Below, piece by piece: positions 52,385 through 62,692 of a DNA stretch of 64,000 nt. A model generated the notes under the pieces. It was not told the origin of the DNA. It saw only the letters and a program-made list of their open reading frames with translations, and searched no databases. A program made the position numbers and the translations under genes. Position 1 is the first letter of the stretch, and the number at the start of each line of letters is the position of its first letter. Source of the stretch: Lachnospiraceae bacterium (lineage in GTDB: Bacteria > Bacillota > Clostridia > Lachnospirales > Lachnospiraceae); NCBI GenBank assembly GCA_910575075.1, contig CAJTCY010000002.1:1-64000 (forward strand). The letters run 5' to 3'.

Positions 52385-54370
52385 CTAGAACTTAAATGAT
52401 TTCACCTGACGTTCCAGTTCCTCTGATGTTGTTGCAAGTGCATCTGCATCATTTGCCACTTCTTTACTGTTTAACGTAATATGGTTTGACTGTGTCACCA
52501 TATCCTCAGCCGTCTGCAGAATCTCATCCGTACTTGCCGCCTGTTCCTCAGAAATAGCCGCCGCATTTGTGGCGACAGAATCCACTTTCTCCACCTTTTC
52601 TATCATATTTTGAATCAGTGAGCTGGTCTCCCCGATATTTTCAAAAATGTTGTTAAAGGTAATCACTGCCTGCTCAATCAAAGCACTGCTTTCTTTAATA
52701 TTATCTGCACTGTTCACAGATTGTTCCACCGCGTCTTTAACCAGCCCCTGCACCTGCTGAATCAATTGTTCAATATCCGACACTGATTCCGTGCTTGTAG
52801 CGGCCAGTTTGCCGATTTCCCCTGCCACAACTGCAAATCCTTTTCCAGCTTCTCCTGCTCTTGCCGCCTCAATGGAGGCATTCAGGGATAACAGATTGGT
52901 TTCGTCTGCAATATGTCCAATCAATGACACAATTTCTGTGATTTCTTCGGAAGCCGTTCCCACCTTGTTTACAGCTTCTTCCAGACAGGAGATGGAGCTG
53001 CTGATCGTTTCCATGGCCTCCCCCACCTTCTGCATATCTTCTTTTCCTTTTTGGGAGACAAGAACCGTTTCCTGCATTTTTTCTTCTACTTTAACGCTGT
53101 CTTCTTTGGTATCTGCTACTACCATAGCCAGCGTGGTGGCGCTCTCTGCGATCTCATTGACAGAAACAGAAAGCTGATCTACCGTACAGTTCATCTCTTT
53201 CATGGAATCAGACTGCACAATCGACGCATCATACATCTCTCTGGAAATTTTGCTGCTCCCTTCTGCCTGACTTCCCAATTTATCAGAAATCTGATAAATA
53301 TCCTGAATCATAGCCCGCATGGACTCCACAAATTTCTGGACGCTGCGCCCCATGGCCGCAATCTCGTCCTTCCCTTTTGCTTTTACCTCAACTGTAAAAT
53401 CACCTTCTGCCATTCTGGTAATATCTGCTGTAAATCTCTTGATCGGGCGGATAATCATATGTACCATACGTTCAATCAAAAGTATAATGCAGAAAATCGC
53501 AGCGCACCCGATCGCTGCCATAATCAAACGCAGTCTGTTCAAATCAGAATAAATAGCAGCCGTAGGGACATCAGAAACCATAACCCAATCCGTACCGCTG
53601 ACTTCCTGAAAAGCAGTCAGATAACCGCCGATTTCCTTGGTGCTGTAATCGTTTTCCTTGACCGATTTCGCAATTCCCGCAAACAATGGATTTTCGTCAT
53701 CCAGCTTCAATTGCGTGTAGACTCTCTGGCTGTCTCTTCCTGCCAAAATAGTGCCATCGGAAACATCTACCAGAAATGCCTCTGCATCTTCCATTTCCAC
53801 CATGGAATTTACTACCAGGCTTACATGTTTCAGGGAAACATCCGCGGAAATCACGCGTATCTTCTCTCCGCCGTCATTCAAAATACCGGAAGCACTGATA
53901 ATATTTTCTCCTTCCTCATTGGTATAGGCTGTCCCAAATGCCATATTAATTCTGGACAATCCCTGGGTATACCACACCGAATCCAGCATTCCTTCCGCGC
54001 TTTTTGCGGAACCTTCCGGTTTTACCATAGATCCATCTTCTGAAGCCACATAGATTCCTTCTGGATATTCTGTACTATAACCATAATACTGGTCCAGCAT
54101 TTCCTGCAGTTTTTTTTCATCTGGTTTTGTTCCCTCAATATTCTTTTTAACCATCTCAAAAGACGCCAGGTTCTGCTGAAGCCATCCCTCCATTTCTGCC
54201 ACCTGGTTTCCAACAGAAGTTTCCAGCAGACTGCTGGCAGATTCCTCCATCATTCCTCTGGAAACCTGATAAGATGCCAGAATCAAAAGCAGCACCATCA
54301 CAGTTACCGCCGGTATAATTGTGCCCAGCAGTTTTGTCTTGATTGAGATTTTTCCTTTTCCCCTTTTCAT
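52385..54370 (-). CDS. Methyl-accepting chemotaxis protein
   Basis: 661 residues: membrane helix ([22 protein letters not shown]), an outside double-Cache-like sensor (about residues 40-280), second helix ([19 protein letters not shown]), HAMP, and a cytoplasmic signalling coil with the hairpin tip [49 protein letters not shown]-type sequence (invariant ETNLL...[11 protein letters not shown]). AAGGAGG precedes the ATG and the leader contains a hairpin repeat. No che genes are in the window. The adjacent sugar-binding lipoprotein may be its ligand carrier. Confidence 0.93.
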   Translation of the reverse strand: MKRGKGKISIKTKLLGTIIPAVTVMVLLLILASYQVSRGMMEESASSLLETSVGNQVAEMEGWLQQNLASFEMVKKNIEGTKPDEKKLQEMLDQYYGYSTEYPEGIYVASEDGSMVKPEGSAKSAEGMLDSVWYTQGLSRINMAFGTAYTNEEGENIISASGILNDGGEKIRVISADVSLKHVSLVVNSMVEMEDAEAFLVDVSDGTILAGRDSQRVYTQLKLDDENPLFAGIAKSVKENDYSTKEIGGYLTAFQEVSGTDWVMVSDVPTAAIYSDLNRLRLIMAAIGCAAIFCIILLIERMVHMIIRPIKRFTADITRMAEGDFTVEVKAKGKDEIAAMGRSVQKFVESMRAMIQDIYQISDKLGSQAEGSSKISREMYDASIVQSDSMKEMNCTVDQLSVSVNEIAESATTLAMVVADTKEDSVKVEEKMQETVLVSQKGKEDMQKVGEAMETISSSISCLEEAVNKVGTASEEITEIVSLIGHIADETNLLSLNASIEAARAGEAGKGFAVVAGEIGKLAATSTESVSDIEQLIQQVQGLVKDAVEQSVNSADNIKESSALIEQAVITFNNIFENIGETSSLIQNMIEKVEKVDSVATNAAAISEEQAASTDEILQTAEDMVTQSNHITLNSKEVANDADALATTSEELERQVKSFKF

Positions 54371-54386
54371 AACTTCCTCCTTAAAT

Positions 54387-54571
54387 AAGTACAAAGCGGA
54401 CAAGTCCGCATCAACTTCCTAAATCCCTCATTCACGAGGGACTTGGACGGATTGCTGCGCCGAGTGCAGTCGCTTCAGCGACATATTTCTTCTCGCACGA
54501 GTGCGCATATTTGTTCTTTCATAGGAAAGGCACTTTCACGCATTAGCGTGACAAGGTCTTTCCTATGGAAT
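54387..54571 (-). repeat. Modular hairpin repeat, copy 3 (chemoreceptor leader)
   Basis: About 185 bp, close match to copy 2a (GGACAAGTCC, CCCTCATTCACGAGGG, GCCGAGTGCAGTCGCTTCAGCGAC) with the closing palindrome CATAGGAAAGG...CTTTCCTATG around CACGCATTAGCGTG. Read leftward it begins at the T-tract of the pgcA terminator and ends four bases before the chemoreceptor ribosome site. Confidence 0.82.
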
Positions 54572-54573
54572 GA

Positions 54574-54620
54574 AAAAGTGGAAAAAAGATATTGTTCTCT
54601 GCCTATCCTTTTTCCACTTC
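54574..54620 (-). terminator. Intrinsic terminator of pgcA
   Basis: On the minus strand AAGTGGAAAAA pairs with TTTTTCCACTT, running into TTTTTC, 25 bases after the pgcA stop. Confidence 0.82.
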
Positions 54621-54643
54621 CTATATCTGTCTATAACTTTTTA

Positions 54644-56377
54644 TTAAAGCATCTTATTGATCATGGCGAGAACTTCTTTACCCAATTTGTCAGATTTCCC
54701 ATCTGCATCTGCAAGAGAGGTTCCCTTTACACCATAATAAAACTTCACCTTCGGCTCTGTTCCAGACGGTCTTACGCAAACCCATGCATCATCGTTGAGG
54801 TCGTAGTAAAGTACATTAGAACCAGGCAGCCCAGTTGGAGTTACTGCTCCAGTTTCCATATTCTTGATGGTATCTGTCTTATAATCCCTTGCGGAAACCA
54901 CCTTATATCCGCCAATTTCTGCAGGAGTATTCTCTCTTAAGGTATTCATAATCTCCTGAATCTTCTCCAGTCCTTCGATCCCTTTCAAAGTAATGGATTT
55001 TACATCATCCTTATAGTATCCATAACGCTCATACATCGCAATCATAGCATCCCATAAGGTCATATTCTTAGTCTTATAATAAGCAGCTGCTTCGCACAAG
55101 GTCATGGAAGCTACAACCGCGTCTTTATCTCTCGCATAAGTTCCGGTCAGGCAGCCATAGCTCTCCTCCATGCCAAAGAGATAAGTGCCCTTGCCTGTAT
55201 TTTCAAATTCCAGTATTTTCTGTCCGATAAATTTAAATCCTGTAAGTACCTCCACCAGCGCAATGCCGTAATATTTTGCGATGGCGTCTGCCATATTCGT
55301 GGAAACAATGGATTTAATAAACGCCCCGTCTGCAGGAAGCCCTTCTTTTTCCTTTCTCTGGCTGATCACATAATCTCCAATAAGACAGCCGGACATATTT
55401 CCAGTAAGGCTGTGGTATTCTCTGGTCTTTGCATCTTTCACATATACGCCAAGACGGTCTGCGTCTGGGTCCGTAGCAAGAATCAGGTCTGCATCCACTT
55501 CCTTTCCAAGCTTTAATCCAAGCTCAAATGCTTCTTCTGCCTCAGGATTCGGATAACTTACAGTCGGAAACTCTCCATCCGGCAATTCCTGTTCGGGAAC
55601 AACGTAAACATTTTCAAAACCAAGCTCCTTCAATACACGGCGCACAGGAATATTTCCCGTTCCATGAAGCGGTGTATACACAATCTTTAAATCTTTTGCC
55701 ACTGCGTCAATGCAGTCCTGATGAAGCACCAGGCTCTTTAATTCTTCGATATAAGGATCATCAATATCCTTGCCAATAACGGTATAAAGCCCTGCTGCCT
55801 GAGCTTCTTCCTTGCTCATGGTCTTCACTGTGGCATAATCCGTTACTTTCTTAACCTCATCCATAATGCCTTTGTCATGAGGCGGAGTAATCTGAGCGCC
55901 ATCCTCCCAGTATACCTTATAGCCGTTATATTCCGGCGGATTATGGCTTGCAGTAATATTGATGCCCGCAATGCACCCCAGCCTGCGTACAGCATAGGAC
56001 AGTTCCGGTGTTGGTCTTAACGATTCAAATACATATGCCTTAATCCCGTTTGCTGCAAGGCAAAGCGCTGCTTCATCTGCAAATTCCGGGGACATTCTTC
56101 TGGAATCGTAGGCAATCGCCACGCCCTTTGCCTGTCCATTCACAGACGCAATATAATTTGCCAGTCCCTGGGTTGCCTTGCGGACTGTATAGATATTCAT
56201 ACGGTTGGTTCCTGCTCCGATTACGCCTCTCAGTCCTGCTGTGCCAAATTCCAGATCCATATAGAAGCGCTCCTCAATTTCCTTCTCATCATCTGCAATA
56301 CCTCGAAGCTCTTCCTTAGCGGCCTCATCAAAATACGGGTTGTTTAACCATTCATTGTAAAGTTCCTTGTAATCCAT
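54644..56377 (-). CDS. pgcA: Phosphoglucomutase/phosphomannomutase, PgcA type
   Basis: Interconverts glucose-6-phosphate and glucose-1-phosphate for wall and glycogen precursors. 577 residues, the long Firmicute type. Active-site phosphoserine in ITASHNPPEYNGYK, metal loop ATDPDADRLGVYV, sugar loop GMEESYGCL and phosphate-binding RPSGTEPKVKFY. It has its own terminator. Confidence 0.93.
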   Translation of the reverse strand: MDYKELYNEWLNNPYFDEAAKEELRGIADDEKEIEERFYMDLEFGTAGLRGVIGAGTNRMNIYTVRKATQGLANYIASVNGQAKGVAIAYDSRRMSPEFADEAALCLAANGIKAYVFESLRPTPELSYAVRRLGCIAGINITASHNPPEYNGYKVYWEDGAQITPPHDKGIMDEVKKVTDYATVKTMSKEEAQAAGLYTVIGKDIDDPYIEELKSLVLHQDCIDAVAKDLKIVYTPLHGTGNIPVRRVLKELGFENVYVVPEQELPDGEFPTVSYPNPEAEEAFELGLKLGKEVDADLILATDPDADRLGVYVKDAKTREYHSLTGNMSGCLIGDYVISQRKEKEGLPADGAFIKSIVSTNMADAIAKYYGIALVEVLTGFKFIGQKILEFENTGKGTYLFGMEESYGCLTGTYARDKDAVVASMTLCEAAAYYKTKNMTLWDAMIAMYERYGYYKDDVKSITLKGIEGLEKIQEIMNTLRENTPAEIGGYKVVSARDYKTDTIKNMETGAVTPTGLPGSNVLYYDLNDDAWVCVRPSGTEPKVKFYYGVKGTSLADADGKSDKLGKEVLAMINKML

Positions 56378-56510
56378 CTTTTTCCTCCTTGATTTGTTTC
56401 AGTAATTCGCATCTCTCATATACATAATTCTATGATACTTCATGAGATGATTTTTCTCAACTACTTTTTTATGATTATGTCCCTTTTTCTCCGTAAATTA
56501 TCCTTTTCTG

Positions 56511-57995
56511 TTACTCCAGGCTGCCGTCTATCCTGCCGCTTCCTGTCTCATCATTATTATTTTGACCGCCGCTGGTATTATTGCCGCCGCTATTGTTCTG
56601 ATCATTGTTGGTATTTTGATTATTGTTGGTCTGGTTATTATTGTTCGTATTGCTGTTCTGATTATTATTGTTGCTATTATTGTTGGTCTGATTATTATTT
56701 GTTCGGTTATTATTGTTGCTATTATTGTTGTTATTATTGTTGTTATTATTGCTGGTCTGATTATTATTCGTTCGGTTATTATTATTGTTATTATTGTTGT
56801 TATTATTGTTCGTATTGCTGTTTATTCGATTACTGTTGGTATTGTTTTGATTGTTATTCGTATTATTTTGATTACTGTTTGTATTATTTTGATTACTGCC
56901 GCTGGAAGCCGCACCAGCGCTCTTATTACTGCCAGAAGTGGAAATCGTCTCATCTTTATTTTCATCTTCCTGGCTGGTCAGTTCAATAGAAATTTCCGCG
57001 GTAGAAGAATTAACGATCAATGTCCTATTCCAGTCTGTATAGCCCTCTGCCTGCGCCGTCAATTGATGCGTTCCATAATTTACCTGTATTGGATTGCTCA
57101 GATCCACCTGTTCCCCATCCAACTGAACATTGGCATTTTCCGGTGTTACCTTAAACTTTATCTGACAGGTTTTGGGTCCTTCCCCCTTTAGTTCATCCAG
57201 ATTCACCTTCAGCTCACGGTTTGCCTCCACCGTAATATTCCTGCTTCCGCCGTAACCGTTATTTGCTACTGCAAGAAGATACGTTCCTTCTGGTACTTCA
57301 ATCCGCATTTCAGGGGTAATCTTCTTAGAAAGTATATTTCCTATGGTGATATAACCTCCCTGAAAAAGTTCTGTATTTTCCAATACTACAATTCCATGCC
57401 CGGAAATCACCTGAATGACATAGATATGCTGTCCCATTCCCTTCATGCAGATCATATCATCCTCGCTGATTTCTGAGACAGAAATCTTACTTGCCCCATG
57501 AAAAATCAGAAGGTTTTCATCAAAATAATATTTCTCGCTGCCAACCGTCAGACTCTTCTGCTCTTTGTCCAAGTCAAAATTATACAAATCATCATAGGAA
57601 AAAACATCTTTGGAAAACTGAACCACTGTAAGATTATCGTCACTTTCTTCAATCGTAACCAATTCTCCCAGTGAAACCTGTTCCATGGTAAGATTATCTC
57701 CATATTTGTTTTTAATAAAGGTTCCGCCCGTATAACTGTATGGCTTTTCCTTCGCTGTCTCACAATCCCTGAGTGTTAAAAGTTTACGTTCTGTGTCAAT
57801 TCCTGTAACCACGTATAATTTTTGCGGATCCTGATTCTGTTCCTCTGTGCCGGAATCCTCAGATGCCTCTGCTCTCTTTGGTGCTGTATAGACCTCACTG
57901 CCGTCTGTAATCCTTTTTTTCTGTTCCCCGCATCCTGCTGCAGCAATGAGAAGCAGCAGGAGCAGAAGCAGAATATGTATGTTTCTCTTTCGCAA
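56511..57995 (-). CDS. PEGA-domain lipoprotein with Asn-rich tail
   Basis: 494 residues. Lipoprotein signal (LLLLLLLLIAAAGC), then two beta-rich domains. The PEGA domain is near residues 275-340 (IKFKVTPENANVQLDGEQVDLSNPIQVNYGTHQLTAQAEGY), a surface beta-module common in wall-associated proteins. The last about 130 residues are almost only Asn with Gln, Thr and Ser, encoded by TTATTATTG-type tandem repeats (complement). Such a prion-like tract is unusual in bacteria and may vary in length by slippage. Function unknown. Confidence 0.85.
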   Translation of the reverse strand: MRKRNIHILLLLLLLLIAAAGCGEQKKRITDGSEVYTAPKRAEASEDSGTEEQNQDPQKLYVVTGIDTERKLLTLRDCETAKEKPYSYTGGTFIKNKYGDNLTMEQVSLGELVTIEESDDNLTVVQFSKDVFSYDDLYNFDLDKEQKSLTVGSEKYYFDENLLIFHGASKISVSEISEDDMICMKGMGQHIYVIQVISGHGIVVLENTELFQGGYITIGNILSKKITPEMRIEVPEGTYLLAVANNGYGGSRNITVEANRELKVNLDELKGEGPKTCQIKFKVTPENANVQLDGEQVDLSNPIQVNYGTHQLTAQAEGYTDWNRTLIVNSSTAEISIELTSQEDENKDETISTSGSNKSAGAASSGSNQNNTNSNQNNTNNNQNNTNSNRINSNTNNNNNNNNNNNNRTNNNQTSNNNNNNNNNNSNNNNRTNNNQTNNNSNNNNQNSNTNNNNQTNNNQNTNNDQNNSGGNNTSGGQNNNDETGSGRIDGSLE

Positions 57996-58047
57996 CTTCT
58001 ATTCCTCCTAAATTTTCGTGCCCTGTTTTCCGGGATTTCGTTTCACA

Positions 58048-59106
58048 TTATGTTCTTATCAGACGCAGAAAATTCTCTCTGTCTTCATTCTGGATAATAA
58101 TTTTCTGCAGTTTTTCCAGATTTCTTCCGCAAACCCATGCTTTGCTGGTATTAAAATAATGATTGGCTATTTTCCAAAATTTTTCCGGATAAGCAAGACG
58201 GATATAAAGCTGGTTCATTTCCTGATCATTAAGTTTCCTTACATCATTATAAGCCTTCATCATATCCATGCCAAGTCCCATATTCCAGTTATGTTTTTCC
58301 AGAATTTTGCGCATAAAATTTCCAAGGTCAGCCACCTGGACATCATAAGATGCTTTCTCAAAATTCAAAACCGCCATGCCTTTACGCAAAAAAACAACAT
58401 TGTGCTGATTATAGTCTCCATGGCAGATCCCATAGATCTCCTGTTGTTCACCTGCTTCTCCCTTATCCTGAAGCTTCTGCTGAAGGGCGACCACTTTCAA
58501 AGCCTCCTCATAGAACGGCTGAAAACTGTGCAGAAATTCCATTTCAAAATCACTTTTCTTTTTCCGGTTATAAATAAAATTCCGAACTTTCTTCAATTCT
58601 CTGGTATGTCTTTCATTTTCCCTGAGCAGGCTGTCATCCTGAATCTGAAGATAATCGGGTATTTCTTCTGGAAATGTTCTGAGAATACTATGTATATCTG
58701 CAAGCTGCCGAATGGCACGCAAAATATCTTCTCTGCTCTTTGTGTCGCATTCCCTGCCTTCATACCAGTCACGTACCATATAGGCTGTTCCATCTACATC
58801 TCTGGCAAGGGTTTTTTCCTCGTGAGTCCGGACAATGCAGTCTACCTGTTCTTGTCCATGCCCCGCTAAAAACTGCAGGATACGGTACAGAAAGTCTGCC
58901 CTTCCTTCCGAACCTCTGTATTCTTTTAAAATTTTCAGTCCCTGACTGGTCTCACATATCAGTGCGCCTCTGCCCTTTACCGTCTGCTTTACTTCAAACG
59001 GATACTGCTCCAGAATCAGATTTTCTCGATTAAACACATAAACCCCTCCACCATGATATTCACAAATCCATTTCTTGTGTCTTTCTATCATATGTGAAGA
59101 GGTCAC
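58048..59106 (-). CDS. CotS-family spore coat kinase-like protein
   Basis: 352 residues of the aminoglycoside-phosphotransferase/choline-kinase fold as in CotS and YutH: ICHGDYNQHNVVFL is the Brenner motif with catalytic Asp, and VADLGNFMRKIL takes the place of the metal-binding DxD region. The frame can start at a GTG four bases after cca or at an ATG five codons on. Neither has a ribosome site, so translation may be coupled to cca. Spore coat function is inferred from the family. Confidence 0.75.
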   Translation of the reverse strand: MTSSHMIERHKKWICEYHGGGVYVFNRENLILEQYPFEVKQTVKGRGALICETSQGLKILKEYRGSEGRADFLYRILQFLAGHGQEQVDCIVRTHEEKTLARDVDGTAYMVRDWYEGRECDTKSREDILRAIRQLADIHSILRTFPEEIPDYLQIQDDSLLRENERHTRELKKVRNFIYNRKKKSDFEMEFLHSFQPFYEEALKVVALQQKLQDKGEAGEQQEIYGICHGDYNQHNVVFLRKGMAVLNFEKASYDVQVADLGNFMRKILEKHNWNMGLGMDMMKAYNDVRKLNDQEMNQLYIRLAYPEKFWKIANHYFNTSKAWVCGRNLEKLQKIIIQNEDRENFLRLIRT

Positions 59107-59109
59107 ATT

Positions 59110-60447
59110 CTATTCAGATTTTTGTTCTGTTTTTACCAAATTCATCAAAATTTCCCTGTTATTGTCCTCTGGACATTCCAGTACATGCATCAAAAGCCGG
59201 TTGAGCGCCATTCCAATTTCTTTTCCGCGCTCCAGTCCCAGCTCCAGCATGTCTGTTCCATTTACCGCAAGATCTTTTAAAGTCAGACACTGGTTCTTCT
59301 CCATGATCTCTTGATACAAAGATTCATATAAATCAATCAGCTCCAGTTTTTCCTTGCGTCTGTAATTATTTTTCGCCAGGGCATCTGCCCGCTTCACTTC
59401 AAACAGCGCCGGATACTGCTCCAGCCCCACACGGTGAATGGCACGGCGAACAGAAGCCTCCCGCAAAGAAGGCCTGTCGTCATGCCAGGCAATAAGATTT
59501 GTCACTCTGCGAACCGTATCGTTATCAAATTTGAGACGCCTAAGAATCGTCTTTGCCATTTTTGCTCCTTCAGCAGGATGACCGTAAAAATGATAAATTC
59601 CATTTTCGTCCACAGTCTTGCACACTGGTTTCCCCACGTCATGCAGCAGCATGGTAAGCCGCAGAATCTTATCATTACGGATATTCTGCATAGCCAGAAT
59701 AGAATGCTCTCCAACGTTATGCCTGTGATAACGGTTATTTTGAGGCGTCTGCATCATTTCGTCAAATTCGGGCAGAAAGACATGGCTCATACCCAGCTCA
59801 TATACCGTTCTCATTTCTTCTGGATGTTCCGAAACCAGAAGCTTCACCAATTCCACCTGAATCCGTTCTGAACTGATTTTAGCAAGACTGCGGGCACGTT
59901 TCAAAATGGCAGTTCTGGTAGTTTCCTCAATGGTAAATCCAAGCTGCGCCGCAAATCTGACTGCACGCATCATACGCAGCGCATCTTCGTCAAACCTGTG
60001 AACCGGATTTCCCACACAGCGGATTACACCCTTCTCTATGTCCTCCATTCCATGAAATGCATCAATTAAGCCTTCTGCCTCATTATATGCCATAGCATTG
60101 ATTGTAAAATCCCGGCGTTTTAAATCTTCCAGCAGACTGGAGGTAAAAATAACTTCCCGCGGATGTCTCTGGTCTTCATACTCTCCGTCAATCCGGTAGG
60201 TTGTAACCTCAAATCCTTCTTTTCCTTCCATTACAGTAACGGTCCCGTGCTGAATTCCTGTGTCAACGGTTTTGGAAAAGAGCTGTTTTACCTGCCAGGG
60301 CGAAGCAGAAGTGGTGATATCCCAATCCCCCGGAACTCTTCCCAGTATGGAGTCCCTGATACAGCCGCCCACCGCATACGCTTCATAACCAGCATGTATC
60401 AGTGTATCTATGATATATTTCACTTTTCCGGGTAATTGAATGATCAT
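59110..60447 (-). CDS. cca: CCA tRNA nucleotidyltransferase
   Basis: Adds or repairs the 3' CCA of tRNAs; consistent with the tRNA-Tyr here lacking an encoded CCA. 445 residues: head domain YAVGGCIRDSILGRVPGDWDITTSA, the RRDFTINAMAYN motif, RVRFAAQLGF-like neck, and a C-terminal HD domain (LLHDVGKPVCKT..HFYGHPAEGAKM), as in Firmicute Cca. Confidence 0.94.
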   Translation of the reverse strand: MIIQLPGKVKYIIDTLIHAGYEAYAVGGCIRDSILGRVPGDWDITTSASPWQVKQLFSKTVDTGIQHGTVTVMEGKEGFEVTTYRIDGEYEDQRHPREVIFTSSLLEDLKRRDFTINAMAYNEAEGLIDAFHGMEDIEKGVIRCVGNPVHRFDEDALRMMRAVRFAAQLGFTIEETTRTAILKRARSLAKISSERIQVELVKLLVSEHPEEMRTVYELGMSHVFLPEFDEMMQTPQNNRYHRHNVGEHSILAMQNIRNDKILRLTMLLHDVGKPVCKTVDENGIYHFYGHPAEGAKMAKTILRRLKFDNDTVRRVTNLIAWHDDRPSLREASVRRAIHRVGLEQYPALFEVKRADALAKNNYRRKEKLELIDLYESLYQEIMEKNQCLTLKDLAVNGTDMLELGLERGKEIGMALNRLLMHVLECPEDNNREILMNLVKTEQKSE

Positions 60448-60463
60448 TTTCTACGCCTGCTTT

Positions 60464-60901
60464 CTACTGACAGAGTTTCGCAACTACCTGATTGATCACT
60501 TTTCCATCTGCCTTGCCCTTTAATTCTGCCATAACTGCTTTCATAATCTGTCCCTTATTCTTAGTTGCCACCACCTCTGCAAATTTATCTGTAATATAGG
60601 TTTCCACCTCTTGTTCTGACATCATTGCCGGAGCATATTCTTTAATCACATCATGACGAAGCTCATATTCCTTAAGAAGATCGGTGCGGTCTGCCGGACA
60701 GGTGTCAAGCTGTTCTTTTGCAGTCTTTAGCTCCTTTAAGATCACACGGTCTACCAATGATTCTGGTATATCCTCACGGCATCCCTCATCAATCGCAGCT
60801 TTCTTTACCGCTGATACCAGTGCAGAAATGGCATCTTTTCTTCCTTTATCTTTTGCTTTCATGGCAGCGATCATATCTCCCTGCAGTGTCTTAATATCCA
60901 T
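60464..60901 (-). CDS. yqeY: GatB/YqeY domain protein
   Basis: 145 residues of YqeY, a small protein similar to the tail of GatB and of uncertain function in tRNA amidation. MDIKTLQGDMIAAMKAKDKGRKDAISALVSAVKKA and C-terminal GQIMKAVMAELKGKADGKVINQVV are typical. The ATG ten bases after AGGAGG is chosen. It precedes cca by 16 bases. Confidence 0.9.
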   Translation of the reverse strand: MDIKTLQGDMIAAMKAKDKGRKDAISALVSAVKKAAIDEGCREDIPESLVDRVILKELKTAKEQLDTCPADRTDLLKEYELRHDVIKEYAPAMMSEQEVETYITDKFAEVVATKNKGQIMKAVMAELKGKADGKVINQVVAKLCQ

Positions 60902-60935
60902 GGTCCTCATTCCTCCTGTCAATCTTTATACAATA

Positions 60936-60990
60936 TAGGCAATTGCGAGACTATTAAATTATCGAAATTTCATATACAATTTATACAATA
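60936..60990. mobile_element. Remnant end of the palindromic MITE-like family, copy D
   Basis: 55 bases (TAGGCAATTGCGAGACTATT...TTTATACAATA) match one end of the elements at 34.8 and 63.4 kb. The other arm is missing. It lies between yqeY and the NlpC/P60 gene, seven bases from the latter's stop. Confidence 0.75.
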
Positions 60991-60996
60991 GGTCCA

Positions 60997-62319
60997 TTAT
61001 AATACCCGCCGTACGGTAATAATCGGGCGGTAAGTCGCATTATCATACGCCACAATTCCATACGCAGTTCCTTTGGCATGAACGATTTGTCCATTTCCCA
61101 TATAAATTGCCACGTGCCCATTATAGCAAATCAAATCCCCGGCCCTGGCATTGGCATAGCTGACTTCTTTTCCCACAGAACGCTGGGAATAGGAATAACT
61201 GGGAATACTGATTCCAAAATGCGCAAACACATAACTGGTAAATCCGCTGCAGTCTGCACCAGTATTAGGATCTTTTCCGCCCCATACATACGGATTTCCC
61301 ACAAAATTCAAGGCATATTGAACCACCGCACTGCCGCTTACACCGGTAGAATATCCCGGATCTTTGTTTCCGCCGTCTGAGCTTCCTTCTGATCCTCCGC
61401 TGCTGTCAGAACCACTGCTGTCAGAACCACTGCTGCCAGAGTCACTGCTCTCTCCTGAATTTCCACCGCCTCCTGCACTCGCGTTTTCCCCAGACCCCTG
61501 TGCCATTTGACGCTGCTGGCGCTCAAGCTCCTGCTGCTGGCGTTCCTCACGTTCCCGGCGTTCCCGCTCCTCGCGCTCCCGGCGTTCCCGTTCCTCACGC
61601 TCATTTTCCTGTGCAATAATAACATTCTGTGCATTGATGGTATCCTGATACTGCGCCGCCAAAGACTGTGCCTCTGCCAACAGTCTGTCAAAATTTGTTA
61701 CTTCTTTCTTCTTTTGTGCAATTACAGTACGGTAATTTTCCTCTGCAGCCTGGAATTCCTGCCGCTTTTCCTCCAGCGATGCAACCTCTTTCTTCTGTTT
61801 CTTTTCCAGTTTTGCCACCTGCTTTTTAGTATTTTCATACTGTGTCAGCAGATTTCTGTCATAATCATAGACCTGGTTAACATACTCTACCCGGTTCAGA
61901 AGGTCCGCAATACTTTTTGACTCCAGAATGCTGGTAAGCATAGTGCTGTCGCCTTTTTCATACATAAAGCGAATCCTGAGCTTCATGGCCTCATACTGGT
62001 TCTTTTCGTCTTTTTTTGCCTGCTTTAAGTCTTCCTTCGTCTGCGCAAGCTCGTCCTGTTTAATGGCAAGCTCTTCTTCTAATGTCGATAATTGTACAAT
62101 TACATTCACCAATTCTGCATCAAGAGCATTAATTTCTTCTTGAAGCTGTCCCTGTTCCTGTTCTATATTATCTATTTCATTCTGTTTCGATTTTAAATTC
62201 TCTTCTGCCTTCTGTTTGGCATTTTCCGCTTCCGACTTCTTGTCCGCCAAAGCAACATTAAACTGTGATATCCCCAGAGCAATAACCAATAATGCGGCTG
62301 TCAGTTTCTTAGATTTCAT
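60997..62319 (-). CDS. Secreted coiled-coil NlpC/P60 peptidoglycan hydrolase
   Basis: 440 residues. Signal peptide (KKLTAALLVIALGISQFNVALA), a long coiled coil to about residue 245 that ends in a charged Glu/Arg repeat (EREERERREREERERR), a Gly/Ser linker, then an NlpC/P60 domain with catalytic Cys in GADCSGFTSYVF and His in GHVAIYMGNG. It cleaves wall stem peptides (gamma-D-Glu to diamino acid). The coil probably binds an FtsEX-like or other regulator. The ATG eight bases after AAAGGGG is used. Confidence 0.93.
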   Translation of the reverse strand: MKSKKLTAALLVIALGISQFNVALADKKSEAENAKQKAEENLKSKQNEIDNIEQEQGQLQEEINALDAELVNVIVQLSTLEEELAIKQDELAQTKEDLKQAKKDEKNQYEAMKLRIRFMYEKGDSTMLTSILESKSIADLLNRVEYVNQVYDYDRNLLTQYENTKKQVAKLEKKQKKEVASLEEKRQEFQAAEENYRTVIAQKKKEVTNFDRLLAEAQSLAAQYQDTINAQNVIIAQENEREERERREREERERREREERQQQELERQQRQMAQGSGENASAGGGGNSGESSDSGSSGSDSSGSDSSGGSEGSSDGGNKDPGYSTGVSGSAVVQYALNFVGNPYVWGGKDPNTGADCSGFTSYVFAHFGISIPSYSYSQRSVGKEVSYANARAGDLICYNGHVAIYMGNGQIVHAKGTAYGIVAYDNATYRPIITVRRVL

Positions 62320-62556
62320 ATACATGCCCCTTTCCGGTTAATTTTATTCAAGCTTGATTATAACATCATATTCAAGGGATAGCAACCAAAGAACTATTGA
62401 AATTTGTAAAGCTATTACTTCAGCGGTTAACTATCGACATATTTTAACTGCCGGAAAATATATTGTTTCTATAATTACAGCAAATGATAACAAGAAGACC
62501 GCCGCGCTCATATATTCACTCGCTCAAAAGATCTTGCCATGAAAGCGTCAAAGACA

Positions 62557-62612
62557 AAATGCACAAAAATCACTCTTGGAAACTGGCTTCCCAGGAGAAT
62601 TTTTGTGCATAC
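62557..62612 (-). terminator. Terminator of hpf
   Basis: ATGCACAAAAATTCTCC pairs with its inverse (ending GATTTTTGTGCAT) on the minus strand, followed by TTTTGTC. The rest of 62320-62556 holds no convincing gene. Confidence 0.7.
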
Positions 62613-62692
62613 TGTTTGCATTGCTCTGCAAGGTAAACCTTTAGAACGGAACTATACTTTGTAATTTATATTCGTTCGGCAGCCCTCTGTCC

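Noticed and set aside
56562-57191. 209-residue Ile/Val-rich frame opposite the PEGA lipoprotein
   Set aside because: It is the antisense of the Asn codons; its composition is an artefact of the repeat and there is no ribosome site.
61540-61610. Short direct repeats that could suggest a CRISPR array
   Set aside because: They encode the Glu/Arg-rich segment of the NlpC/P60 protein and are contiguous, without spacers.
62354-62542. 62-residue frame upstream of the hpf terminator
   Set aside because: It starts at TTG without a Shine-Dalgarno sequence and no family was recognised.
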